Source: a virus
Direction: 5' to 3' (one strand)
IMG/VR virus record: IMGVR_UViG_3300048924_000109
Coordinates: 1-30,109 of that record
DNA: 30,109 bases
Below are positions 1 through 9,600 of the stretch, piece by piece. Below the pieces are notes generated by a model. The model saw nothing but the letters and a program-made list of their open reading frames with translations, was not told the origin of the DNA and made no database searches. Position 1 is the stretch's first letter. Each line of letters starts with the position of its first letter. Position numbers and translations under genes: made by a program.

Positions 1-30
1 TAGGGCAGACTTGCGATTTTCAGGCGCTCG

Positions 31-46
31 TGCTCTTTTGAGAGCA
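31..46. other. Small hairpin (6-bp stem, 4-nt loop)
   Basis: TGCTCT and AGAGCA pair across the loop TTTG. It lies just upstream of the small plus-strand membrane gene and downstream of the end of the tail operon. There is no T-run after it on either strand, so it is not a convincing terminator; it could be a leader structure. Nothing else is recognisable in the first 50 bases. Confidence 0.3.
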
Positions 47-81
47 GGCTAATGACCAACCCTCGATCGAGGAGCATCCCC

Positions 82-207
82 ATGTGGGGCACAGACGTTG
101 AAAAAGAAGACTTGAGCGAGCGGCTTCCCAAAGGTTCCGGTCGGGTGTTCTTGCTCTTCCTCGTCGTTAAGCTGGTTGGCGTCATTCTCGTCTTGACTTA
201 CCTGTAA
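82..207 (+). CDS. Small single-pass membrane protein (41 aa)
   Basis: This short plus-strand frame encodes a charged N-terminal part (VEKEDLSERLPKGSGR) followed by one strongly hydrophobic helix (FLLFLVVKLVGVILVLTYL) reaching the C-terminus. I chose the ATG at 82 because GAGGAG lies seven bases upstream. An in-frame ATG at 52 would add ten residues (51 aa) but has a weaker ribosome site. The gene converges on the SGNH tail gene, whose stop is 20 bases away. A one-helix protein at the end of a tail module could be a holin-like or lysis-accessory protein, but no family is recognised and that role is only a guess. Confidence 0.5.
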   Translation: MWGTDVEKEDLSERLPKGSGRVFLLFLVVKLVGVILVLTYL

Positions 208-227
208 GGCGGCAATCTCCTCTTCCC

Positions 228-2138
228 TCAGACAAGGATATTGAGGATCGAGGTGGCAATTGACTGCCCGAGAATATCCGCCCCTTGCTTAGTGAGATGC
301 GTGCCGTCTGAACTATATTTCATGTCGTCAAGCTGACCGGTGCTCGCTCGGGTCTGTGCCTGAATGTCATGGGTTGGGATCAAGATGGCGCCGTTGCGGT
401 CACACCATGTGGCGTAATTTGCATTGAAGGCCCTGATTTTTGCGGCGTTTGCATCGGTCCCATAGGTGGCGTCGTTGTTCGGCAGGATCTCGCTGATAAA
501 GAGCCGCTCTACGCCCGTAAGGACGTTTAGGGTCTTGTACATATCTGCTTCGACTTGAGCCCATGTGCGCCCGATGAAAACGTCGTTGATGCCGCAATGA
601 ATAACAACGATCTTCGGAACCAGTGCAAGAAACGTTGTCCATGACGTTATAAGTCCCACCTGATCTCCCCAACCAGATCCGCCAAGCGCATAGTTGGCGT
701 AGTCGAGACCAGCTATGTTGATCCCGGCGCGATTGATGGCCTGGTAAATCGGATCGCTGTCTCGCTCGCCCGCGGGGCCGAGGGCTTCAGCGGCACTATA
801 AAAATAGTGGCCGTTGCCTCCATTGTGGCCCGCCAGAATGCTGTCACCATGCGTCACGATAATTGGCGAGCTGCCGAGACCAAAAACGCACATGTCACCA
901 TCAGGGTTGTTGGTGTAGGTTTCACCACCTGTTGCCAATCCGGCAATAAACTGGGTCGCTTTACCAGCGTTCGCGCCAATCGACCATGCGGTAGCCGATG
1001 TGCCCCCACTCATCCAGATGCCAAGCTTTTCGCCCATAGCGATCGGCCCGATCGCGGGCGTGAGTTCATATGTCTTGATGCCGGTTCCGGCTCCGATAGG
1101 GATAGCATCAGACGTGGCTACAACCGTATACGAGGCTCCGTTCGGACGAAGCACCAAGACCCTGAACGAATTGCTTGCATCGCCACCGTTCGCGAAGATG
1201 TTGAGCGATACCCTTCGAAGGTAACCGTCTTGGCGGCAATTCCTGTTGACGTCAGCATGAGCGAATGTTCGTCCCGCAGCGCTCGTTCCGCCGGAAATCG
1301 CCGCCGTGCCCACCAGCGCGTTCCCATGCCCGACCCAAAGGACGCGGTTTCGGACTGCACTGGCTCGCAAGCGCTTGATCGCCGCAGACGGCAATCCGAG
1401 CAGTGCCGCGACTTGCTGAAAAGTCTTACTTTCGCGCGCGGTTCCCGCCGGATTATCTACGAGCATACGGTTGGGCGCTACCGCTGGAAGATTGACGCCA
1501 GCAGCAGACGCCGCTGCCGCTGCGGCACTTGCGGCAGCAGCGTTGGCTTGCGCCTGCGCCGCCGCAACGATTGCCGAGGAAACCACATCATTGATGCAGC
1601 GGAAGGTCGATCCCTGAACGTACCCGAAGAGAATAGGCGGCAAGCCGTTAGGCACGATGTCGCTGCCATCGTTCGACTTGATCGTGAGATTGGATCCGCC
1701 GTTGAACGATATAGTGACCGGGCTACCGGTGTTGGCCCTGAACACGTTGGTGACCACCAGAGCGGAAGAACTCACCGGGATCACTGACGTCGCCTGAATA
1801 GCGTCTGGCGTTCCCGCCCCTACGTCTGTCGCGACGATAAATGAATAGGGCAAAGGAGCAATGAGCGTCCACGACCCAGCCCCAGACGCGCCGATCTTCA
1901 TGTAAATGCCGTTGTAGGCAGCTGTTGGGTCGCCAAAAACCCAGGCAGATGAATTCGCGCTGTGGGCCAGATCAGCAAAGAGTGCAGCACGGGTCGTGTA
2001 AACCAAGCCTCCATTGCCGAGGAATGCGGCAATGATCTGCTCGACCCATGTGCCCCACTCGCGAATGTCTGGCTTGTATGGCTCAGTCGGGTTGCCGATA
2101 GGGCCGTCCGGCCAGATTGCAGCTGCGGTCTTGACCAT
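228..2138 (-). CDS. Tail fibre / receptor-binding protein with C-terminal SGNH (GDSL) hydrolase domain
   Basis: A 636-aa protein and the last gene of the tail operon. The N-terminal 200 residues are fibre-like, with the motif IREWGTWVEQ near the start, followed by an alanine-rich helical linker (AQANAAAASAAAAAASAAG). The C-terminal third is an SGNH esterase domain: block I THGDSILAG with the nucleophile Ser near residue 433, block II GGSGWGD, block III GIND near 516, and block V DGTHLT near 611 supplying Asp and His. Such enzymes deacetylate surface polysaccharide during adsorption. The start is the ATG with GAGGA just upstream; a start 15 codons further up (2183) is open but less well placed. 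The protein probably sits at the tail tip and acts on host capsule, O-antigen or exopolysaccharide. The hydrolase call is firm; the substrate is unknown. Confidence 0.85.
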   Translation of the reverse strand: MVKTAAAIWPDGPIGNPTEPYKPDIREWGTWVEQIIAAFLGNGGLVYTTRAALFADLAHSANSSAWVFGDPTAAYNGIYMKIGASGAGSWTLIAPLPYSFIVATDVGAGTPDAIQATSVIPVSSSALVVTNVFRANTGSPVTISFNGGSNLTIKSNDGSDIVPNGLPPILFGYVQGSTFRCINDVVSSAIVAAAQAQANAAAASAAAAAASAAGVNLPAVAPNRMLVDNPAGTARESKTFQQVAALLGLPSAAIKRLRASAVRNRVLWVGHGNALVGTAAISGGTSAAGRTFAHADVNRNCRQDGYLRRVSLNIFANGGDASNSFRVLVLRPNGASYTVVATSDAIPIGAGTGIKTYELTPAIGPIAMGEKLGIWMSGGTSATAWSIGANAGKATQFIAGLATGGETYTNNPDGDMCVFGLGSSPIIVTHGDSILAGHNGGNGHYFYSAAEALGPAGERDSDPIYQAINRAGINIAGLDYANYALGGSGWGDQVGLITSWTTFLALVPKIVVIHCGINDVFIGRTWAQVEADMYKTLNVLTGVERLFISEILPNNDATYGTDANAAKIRAFNANYATWCDRNGAILIPTHDIQAQTRASTGQLDDMKYSSDGTHLTKQGADILGQSIATSILNILV

Positions 2139-2201
2139 GATTTCCTCATGCAAAGGCGCTCCACTCAGCATGAGCAGAGGCATGGGTAACGGGATGTTTG
2201 G

Positions 2202-2615
2202 TTAGGTTGAGGCCGGCGGCCGGTAGCCGACGAGCTTGACGGGAATGATAAGCGTCTGCCCGACGCCGATCGCAGGGATGACGTGATAGACGTCAACTTT
2301 GCCATCCGCGAAGGTTGAGCCAGTGCTTTGCAGCAGGATGCCGCCGACGACATTCACACCGGTGAGCGTTGGCTCGGCACGCGGGTGGACGTAGACACGG
2401 TCTCCAGCCTTGGCCGCCGCCACATCGAAGGTCTTCACCTTCGGTGCGAGATTGAGCGCGAGCAGACCGCTGTAAGTGATATCGACATCGGCGATCCAAG
2501 CGACGGCGCCTTGGAGCGCAGTCTGTTGTGCCGCCTGGGCCGTCTGCATGGCTGTGGCGGCCATCTGTGCCGCACTACCCAGTGCTCGCCAATCAGTCTG
2601 CTCTGTGGGGCTCAT
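2202..2615 (-). CDS. Hypothetical tail-tip associated protein (137 aa)
   Basis: The start ATG overlaps the stop of the gpJ-like tip gene (ATGA), so the two are translationally coupled; a longer frame reaching 2693 only shadows that gene. The N-terminal third (SPTEQTDWRALGSAAQMAATAMQTAQAAQQTAL) is an alanine/glutamine-rich helix suited to oligomerisation. The rest is predicted beta-rich and ends in a short proline-containing tail. Its position between the tip protein and the SGNH fibre suggests a connector or chaperone for the fibre, but no family is recognised. Confidence 0.7.
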   Translation of the reverse strand: MSPTEQTDWRALGSAAQMAATAMQTAQAAQQTALQGAVAWIADVDITYSGLLALNLAPKVKTFDVAAAKAGDRVYVHPRAEPTLTGVNVVGGILLQSTGSTFADGKVDVYHVIPAIGVGQTLIIPVKLVGYRPPAST

Positions 2616-4825
2616 GTCACCACCGTCGTCACGGAAGCTTGCGCAGATGAAGGAATGCCAGAACTGTTTTCGGCGCCGCACCAATATTTCCATGTGCCGG
2701 CGCCGGGAGTGTCATTCAGCGAAATCACCTGGTTACCAGTGGCGGCATATCGGCCGATCTGCGTTGCTGCGGCGAACGTCTGACCGGTCGTGCCGCGCTT
2801 GAAGATCAGGTAGGCCGTGTTGTCATTCGCGGCCCTTGCACTGACCGGAACTGTGGTGGCGGAATTAGGCGCCAAGAGGTTCGTTGGCGTTCCTGGAGCG
2901 GTTGGGTCTACTGTCGATGTGACATTGGCCGTTACTGACCAGTTGCCATAGTCGCCCTTCGAGGTTTTGAAGGCCGCCTGGATATCGAGGAGCTTGTTGC
3001 TGGGCACGATCCCCGTCGCCAGGTCGATATATCCGCCCGATGCCGTCGCATCCGGGAAATCCTGCGTCACCCACGCTCCGGGAGAGCCGCTGCCCGCATC
3101 TGCCAACCGATATCGAACTGCCGGCGTCAGGCTGTCGTCGGCAGGATCGATGATGACCACGCGGATATAGACGCTGCTCCCGCTCGGCTTCGCCTGTACA
3201 AGGTTGATGACTGGCGTGACGATATCCGAGGCATTCGCCTTCGGCGGAACGGGAGGCTGCTGCCCTTCGTCGGTTGCTGGCGTCCAATTGTCGATATCGG
3301 GCGGGTTCTGCACGATGTCCATCGAGAAACCGCCGCGGGTGATCGACAGCACCGCATGCCTGTTCTCGACGATCGAGCCATCAAGCTTCGGCATGCGGAT
3401 GGGTGTGGAAAGCCTCACCCACCGAGCATAGACCGAGTTAATGCCCGACAGCCGAACGTCGATCGATCCTCTCACCTTCTGGCGCTCGCGCAGGAAGTCC
3501 CGCTTGCCGAGACGTCGGGCCTGCCGCCACTGCTGACAGAACTGATAGTTGGCTTCTTGGCTCAGCACACGTCCCGCGGCGAGCTGCGCCGGAACATCCT
3601 CGAAGAAGTCCGTATCGCTGGTCGTATAATCCGTGTCCGGATAGGTGAACTTCGGAACGATCCGGTTTGTCTCATCCTCGAAAAGGACGTCATAGTTGAC
3701 CCGGTGGCCGATGATGTCGCGATCGTCGAGCGTGACGCAGCGGCTCTCACGGAACTTGCCGACCGTTAGGATGCGGGCGCCGTCGCCCCGTGTGACCAGA
3801 TGGCCGTCACAGGTCGCCAGCATCGCGTTGAGGCCGGCCTTTGGCCCGTTCTCGGTCGTGTCGAAGCCGTTGCACTCGTATCGCTTCTCACTTCCGCCCC
3901 CGGCGCGCGGGACGTTCTCGTCGCAGATGTCAGCCTCTTCCTTCCACATGTCGACGACGGGAAGAATCGCCTTGGTATAATCGAGCCGATAGCTGAATGG
4001 GTTGAAGCAGAGGTGCCACAGGATGATCAGCGCCGAATTGCGGCTCCATGTCCATGTGTTCGGGTTGCTGACGCTCTGCGCCGGGTCCCGAGGGTCGAAG
4101 ATGTAGGCACCATCCGCCTCGACCGAGAGTCGCGGCGCACCGTAGGGGAAGCGCTTCTGCTGTTTCGTTTCGCTTGAATTGAGCGCGATCATCCCCAACG
4201 ATGCCTGGCCGTCACCGCGGTGCGCGCTCGTCCACACCCCATCACCGCCCATGATGTTGACGATTTCGGAATATGCGGTCTCCGGCACCAGACCGAGGCG
4301 ATAGAAGATCTGAGCGCGGTTGTTGCCGTACCGGCTGCCGAGGCCGTTGACGTAGCCGCCCGCTGCAAGCGTGACCTCGTCGTCATGCAGGTAGAACCGG
4401 TTGACCGACTTGATGCGGTGACCGGCAATGGCTTGGACGGCGCAGAGGGCGTTGCCCTTGGCATCCCAGAGCATCATGGCGCCCGCAACCCGATTGCGTC
4501 CGACCATCCACTGTCGATAGGGCAACGGCTGCGTGAGCGGTATCTTTCCGTCTTCAGGTGTCGGCGGCTTCGGCGCCAGGAGCATCTGCAGGCCGATCGA
4601 TAGAGCAGTCGTGACAATTGCCGTCGATACGGTCGCAGCCACGCCTGCGGCTGTTGCGGTCAAGCCCAGGCTCGTGAAGAGGCTCGTGAACAGCGGTGTG
4701 AAGATCGGATCGTGAAGCTCTTCCGGAACCGACCGAAACGTCGTGCTCGACGACAGATGCTGACGGCGGACGAGGCGATCTATCTCTTCGCTCGACGCGC
4801 TTTCGAAAGTGTGCCGGAGCATCAT
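2612..4825 (-). CDS. gpJ-like tail tip / central fibre protein
   Basis: A 737-aa protein at the place where long-tailed phages encode the tip attachment protein. Near the N-terminus is a hydrophobic alanine/threonine-rich stretch (TATAAGVAATVSTAIVTTA), as in other gpJ-type proteins that cross into the tail tube. The middle contains the tip fold, including a segment resembling hub and tip proteins (DGARILTVGKF, then RDIIGHRVNYD). The last 200 residues look like fibronectin type III or similar beta domains. I chose the ATG that overlaps the stop of the peptidase gene (ATGA), with GGAGG eight bases upstream. It forms the distal tail complex with the peptidase and hub-like proteins encoded just upstream. 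Confidence 0.75.
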   Translation of the reverse strand: MMLRHTFESASSEEIDRLVRRQHLSSSTTFRSVPEELHDPIFTPLFTSLFTSLGLTATAAGVAATVSTAIVTTALSIGLQMLLAPKPPTPEDGKIPLTQPLPYRQWMVGRNRVAGAMMLWDAKGNALCAVQAIAGHRIKSVNRFYLHDDEVTLAAGGYVNGLGSRYGNNRAQIFYRLGLVPETAYSEIVNIMGGDGVWTSAHRGDGQASLGMIALNSSETKQQKRFPYGAPRLSVEADGAYIFDPRDPAQSVSNPNTWTWSRNSALIILWHLCFNPFSYRLDYTKAILPVVDMWKEEADICDENVPRAGGGSEKRYECNGFDTTENGPKAGLNAMLATCDGHLVTRGDGARILTVGKFRESRCVTLDDRDIIGHRVNYDVLFEDETNRIVPKFTYPDTDYTTSDTDFFEDVPAQLAAGRVLSQEANYQFCQQWRQARRLGKRDFLRERQKVRGSIDVRLSGINSVYARWVRLSTPIRMPKLDGSIVENRHAVLSITRGGFSMDIVQNPPDIDNWTPATDEGQQPPVPPKANASDIVTPVINLVQAKPSGSSVYIRVVIIDPADDSLTPAVRYRLADAGSGSPGAWVTQDFPDATASGGYIDLATGIVPSNKLLDIQAAFKTSKGDYGNWSVTANVTSTVDPTAPGTPTNLLAPNSATTVPVSARAANDNTAYLIFKRGTTGQTFAAATQIGRYAATGNQVISLNDTPGAGTWKYWCGAENSSGIPSSAQASVTTVVT

Positions 4826-5265
4826 GCAGAGAGCCTCCAAGACGCGATCTGCTGCGCATGCTTTGCCGCTACACCCGATGGCGCCAGCGCCGCCCAGAGA
4901 GGGCCGAAAGCGATGCCGCCAATCTGCCGCACCTCGCCATCCATGCCGGCGAACGCCTCGATAATCGCGATGTCGCCGTCCTCCTTATCGTGGACGCGCC
5001 CAAAACCGAGCGGCTCGAGCTTCGAGGCAAAGAAAGGCACGATGCCGCCTGCGTTCGCGATGATCCGATGCGCGCCGACCGCTGTGGCATAAGTGCCGCG
5101 CAGATCGCGTGCCGGATCGATGCCTGTCAGGTTTTCTGCCCACGATGCACAAAAGGTCGTGCAGTCGTTATAGGCGTAGCCGTTCGGGTCGCGAGGATGC
5201 GGCTTGCCTGCGCCGCCCCACTGAAACCGATGAGGCAACCTGAAAAGGAAATCGTGAAGGTTCAT
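4822..5265 (-). CDS. NlpC/P60-type tail peptidase (DUF6950-like)
   Basis: A 147-aa protein encoded between hub-like and tip genes, the usual place for the tail NlpC/P60 cell-wall peptidase. The likely nucleophile is Cys35 in AYNDCTTFCASW, close to the N-terminus as in this fold, and a DGDIAII strand follows later. The gene matches the short phage DUF6950-type family in length and layout. A catalytic His is not obvious by eye, so activity is uncertain and the protein may be purely structural. The start follows a GAGG ribosome site, seven bases after the upstream stop. It would act at the host peptidoglycan when the tail tip engages. Confidence 0.65.
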   Translation of the reverse strand: MNLHDFLFRLPHRFQWGGAGKPHPRDPNGYAYNDCTTFCASWAENLTGIDPARDLRGTYATAVGAHRIIANAGGIVPFFASKLEPLGFGRVHDKEDGDIAIIEAFAGMDGEVRQIGGIAFGPLWAALAPSGVAAKHAQQIASWRLSA

Positions 5266-5271
5266 TGAGCC

Positions 5272-5874
5272 TCAGCTGAAATGCGGCCACTCGGGCTGGA
5301 CGCCGCGGGCAAGACGAGATGTGCCGTCGCAAAACTTATCGGTGGGCGAGATCGCCTTCTGATGTGCGCCCGACCAGAGCGATGCGGAAGCGCGTGAGCG
5401 TGTTGCTTCGCCGGAAACCACCGAGAGCGAAAGTGTCAGGCTCTGGCTGTCGCCTTCGGCCACCGCGTTGCTTGCCTCGCTGACATGCGAAGCTACGCCG
5501 GGCCAAATCGGGATGATGGCGCTCATCGGCTGGAAATACTGGTCCAGCGTGGTGAGGCCGAGCATCACTTCCGCACCGCGAACGGCCGGAAGACTGTCGA
5601 TCATCTTGGCACCCGTCGCCGGGTCTATGCCCGAGATCGAGAACTCGACGTTGTCAGCCGTGCCATTGACCAGCACTTCGAGCGTTGGAACTCCGATCAG
5701 CACGCCACCGCCTAGATAGACCGTGCCATCCGGGTCGATGCTATCGAAATTCGCAGGAATGTCGCTGACCCCGAACCATATGTGCAGTGCCGGATCGGTA
5801 TCGACGCGCAGGAAAATGCCGAGCTGATGGCTCCCTCGCATTTCCGCGATTATGTTGTCAGGCACCCAACCCAT
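5272..5874 (-). CDS. Tail hub / baseplate-like protein (200 aa)
   Basis: Encoded between the distal tail protein and the tail peptidase, and coupled to the former by TGATG. The sequence is beta-rich, with GVLIGVPTLEVLVNGTADNVEFSI in the first half and a conserved-looking ending CDGTSRLARGVQPEWP. This order (distal tail protein, hub-like protein, NlpC peptidase, tip protein) is shared with gene transfer agents and many rhizobial siphophages, so a hub role is inferred from position. I do not recognise the family from the sequence alone. Confidence 0.65.
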   Translation of the reverse strand: MGWVPDNIIAEMRGSHQLGIFLRVDTDPALHIWFGVSDIPANFDSIDPDGTVYLGGGVLIGVPTLEVLVNGTADNVEFSISGIDPATGAKMIDSLPAVRGAEVMLGLTTLDQYFQPMSAIIPIWPGVASHVSEASNAVAEGDSQSLTLSLSVVSGEATRSRASASLWSGAHQKAISPTDKFCDGTSRLARGVQPEWPHFS

Positions 5875-6635
5875 CAGAACGCTTCCGAGAATTGAAGATT
5901 CGGCCGCGACTGCAGCCAGCCATCGACATCAAGCGGCAGGGTGAAGCCAGTCGGGAATTTCATGACACACAACGGGCGAGCGAGCTCGACACGAGTGCCT
6001 GCCGTTACTGCCTCGCGCAGCGCCGGGCCAATGCCGAGCAGATAGTCGACATAGGAGACGGTGTAGCCGCCAAGATCGACATTCCCCTCGCCTGTCTTGT
6101 TGCTCTCCCAATATCGATAAGCGCGCCAGCCCTTGGTCGGATGGTAGATCGAAAACCAGTCTGACCACCGGAGCAGCCTGTCGGCGCCATAGACGCGCAT
6201 GGCGAGCTGGCCGGCACCGAGCCCGGCAGCGTCTGTGATCTCACCCCATACGGTGGCCTGCGAATAGCCGGAACCGTCCGAGAACAACGCGCCGTCCGAA
6301 TGCGGAATACCGCCGATGATCGGCCGGCGCTTGGTGCGGACGAACGGGAACGGTCCCCAGGCATCGGTGATCAGCGGCACATTGAAGAACCGGAACCCGC
6401 CGTTGCCGCGCGCGCCCAGCCAGTTGATGACTTCGAAGCGCTCGGTATCGTCAGCCTGGAGAACGCACTGCTCATAGATGGCCTTCACCCGACCACCGCC
6501 GCTCATCTCGATCGAGATCGTTTCACCGGCGCCATTCACCCCACCATCGATGGAATTGCCGACCACATCGAAGGACGAGCGCTTCGGGCGCAGGTAGAGA
6601 ACCGGCACAGTCGGGTTATTGGTGTACTGAGCCAT
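5874..6635 (-). CDS. Distal tail-like structural protein (253 aa)
   Basis: The first gene after the tape measure, starting three bases beyond its stop, which is where siphophages encode the distal tail protein that closes the tube. The sequence is aromatic- and glycine-rich and beta-prone, with FRFFNVPLITDAWGPFPFV, WRAYRYWESNKTG and a C-terminal LPLDVDGWLQSRPN. These fit a tail tip ring protein, but no Pfam family can be named securely. It probably binds the tape measure tip and recruits the hub protein encoded next. Confidence 0.65.
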   Translation of the reverse strand: MAQYTNNPTVPVLYLRPKRSSFDVVGNSIDGGVNGAGETISIEMSGGGRVKAIYEQCVLQADDTERFEVINWLGARGNGGFRFFNVPLITDAWGPFPFVRTKRRPIIGGIPHSDGALFSDGSGYSQATVWGEITDAAGLGAGQLAMRVYGADRLLRWSDWFSIYHPTKGWRAYRYWESNKTGEGNVDLGGYTVSYVDYLLGIGPALREAVTAGTRVELARPLCVMKFPTGFTLPLDVDGWLQSRPNLQFSEAF

Positions 6636-6637
6636 CC

Positions 6638-9600
6638 TTAACCCTTCTGGTTCGAATACCGGCGCTGCATGACACCGAATTCGCCACGGCGCATCTGGTC
6701 GCTTCTGGCCGCATCAGCGTTCGAGATTCCCTGCTGAACGAGACCACGGATGTGATCATCGCCAGAGCCGCCATAGACGTGGATGTCATATTTCGGCTGC
6801 TGGGCGGGCGGGGTGTTGCCGTTGGCGCCCATCATGTCGCGGCTCCTGTTGGTGTTGAACACCTGAGAGCCTTGCGGAAGGTTGACCAGTTCAGGGCCTC
6901 GCTCGCCAACGATCGCCATGCCGCCCGGCGCGTAGTTCGTGCCATCGGCATAGAGACCAATGCCGCCAAGCTTCCAGGCATTTGCAAACTGGGCCGACGA
7001 TGCGAAGATGCTCTGACCGATCGAAGACAGCCCGGAAAGAAGGCCACCACCGCCGCCGGCCGCCCCAGACGCAAGGGACTGGCCCGCTTGTGACAGCCCG
7101 CCGCCCAACTTGTTGAGCCCTTCCGCCGCGGTACCCGCCGATCCGGCCATCTTGTTGACCGCGTCTGTAGCGCTTTTGCTGGCGGTACCGATGCCCTCGA
7201 AGTCGCCGATCCCAGCCCTGCCCGCACCATACCACGCGCCCCATCCATTCTTGGATGCGTGATCAAGGGCGAAGTCTACGCCGGCCGGACCATTGGCGGC
7301 GAGAGCCGGATCAAGCCCTGTCTTCGCCATGAAATCATTGCCAAGGCCGCCGCCCTTGTAGAGCTGGAATGGTCCGAAAGATGGCTCCTGCACGCCGTTC
7401 TTCTTGTAGAGCGACTGCATGTTCCAGCTGCTGAGGCCGCCTTCGGACTTTGCAACGCGGAGCGCGATGTCTGGATCGATGCCGCGGGCGGCAGCCGCAT
7501 TGCTGATATAAGAGGCGATATCGCCCAGCGGCGCCCGGGTGACGGGGATGACCGGCGCCTTGCCGTTGTTGTCATTGGCGGCGCCGCCCATTACGGCAGA
7601 GGCTACGGCGCTAACACCACTGGCAGCGCCAGAGCCGGCACTCCCCTTCGAACCCGTTACCCAATCCGCAAACATGCTGCCAATGCCGTCGAAGAACTTC
7701 TCCCACAGCTTTGATGCAGAACTGCTAAGCGCTGCCTCGAAGCCTTTCAGGAAGCTCTTTCCGATGTTGTGGCTGCCTGACACGAGTTCATTGCTGAACG
7801 CATCACCAAAGCCCTTCGCGAGGTCTTTCGCCTGCTGCCAGTCATACTGTTTGCCGATCATTGAGGCATTTGGGCTATTGAGGTCTTCGGAAAGACCATA
7901 CTGCCGAAGCGTCGTGACGATCTGCCGGTTGCGATCGGATAGCCGGGAATCGCTCACTGTCTTGCCGAAGTCGAATTCAAACCGGCGCTGGTTAAGCAGG
8001 TCGACGTACTTGGCATATTCAGCGGTCTTGGTCTTGATCGCCTCGATTTCAGCCTGATCAACCTGCTCACCATTGCGGGCCGCCTCAGCCTTGAGGTTGG
8101 CGATAAGCTCATATTCCTTTCGCAGGCCTGCAGCAGCGCCACCGGTCTTGCCGATAAGGTCGATCTCAATTTGCTGGTCGCCGACCATTCGATTGAGATT
8201 GGCAGCACGCTCGCGCTGTGCATCCTTCAGCTGCCGTTCCGACGCCAGGCGGGATTCGTACCCAGCCATAGCGATGCGGTTCTCGCGATCGGTTGGGTTT
8301 TCGTTCGGGTCGAACTGCGAAGAGGCTACGGCGCGTGCTGCGGCTTCACGCTCGGCTGCTGAACGGGCGAAGGTTTGAAGCCGGTAGGCATCCATCCGAG
8401 ACTGGCGCTGTTCCGTCTGCGAAGGCGTGCGCGCGGCGCGCTCATCAAGCTGGCGCTGCGAATTAAAGACGCCAAGAGGGTCCAACGTGGGGAGATTGCC
8501 AATCTGCGTCAGCAAATCCTTGGTGGTCGAGACCTCCTTGTTGATCTGAAGGAACTGCTGGGCAACCTTCAGGATCTTGGCGGCGAACTCCTCATATTTC
8601 GGGTTCTGCGCACCGATCTTGGAGACGGTATCGATGAACTTCTCGCCCTCGACCCTACCCGAACGGATGCCGCTGTCGAGATCGTCAAACGCTTCCTTGA
8701 AGGGCTTGTAGTCGCCGAACAGGTTAAAGAATGCCTGTCCGCCCCTGCCCGGTGTCTGCATGCTGCCGAACTGAAGGCGCAGGTCGCGAGCAGAGGCAAC
8801 CTGCAGCTTATTCAGCTTTTCGAGGCTGCCTTGTGTCGAAGCATTCGCGACCGCGCGATCTGCGGCCGTATAGGACTGCGCTTTCCTTTCGGCGGTCCCA
8901 TAGGCATCTCCAAGCGCCTCGATGTTCGCCCGGTGCTTCTCAAGGATCTCGTCTGCCGACTTGAGCGATACCTCATTGCGCTGGGCATACATGACCGCGG
9001 CAGTGCCAGCAGCGGCAAGAGCAAGTGGCAGGGCGCCGACAGCGCTCACGGCGCCAGTCGCGGCCGATGCGACGTCACCGAGCAATGCCTTCACTCCGCC
9101 CTGCCCTGCATAGAGCTGGGCGATCTGCGGGCCCTGCTGGGCAAGGATCATCTGCGCCGGGATGCCGGAGGCTAGGCCCTGACCAACGTCAAAAGCCTGA
9201 TATCCCAGGACCTGGCGCCGGTTTGAAGCGTTTCCACCACCTCCGCCGCCCATGGCCTGTTGGCGGTTCTTAAGTGCCTGAACGCTGGCGAGTGCAGCCT
9301 GACGTTCGCGCCCAATGGCGGAGACCATCTCATCGGAGGATATGGCCCCGAGCTTATGAGCCTGCCGGATCTCGGCCAGAGTGGTCTTGTACGTGTTGAG
9401 CGTTGCGAAGACGGGATTGAACTTGCCGCGAAGCCGGTCAAGCTCCTGCCCATAGGCAGCGATATCCTTGCCGCGCTCGGCGCCGCCAAAGCTCGATCGA
9501 ACGTTCAGCGCCCGGTCAATGCGGCGAGCAAGGTTCTCGGCGTCATTGGCGACCTTGCCTAGCTGCTGGTTGATCTGCGCCCCTGCACCACTGATTCGCG

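Noticed and set aside
807-1787. Long plus-strand frame opposite the SGNH tail gene (326 aa)
   Set aside because: Arginine- and serine-rich antisense shadow with no domain, lying wholly across a clearly identified gene.
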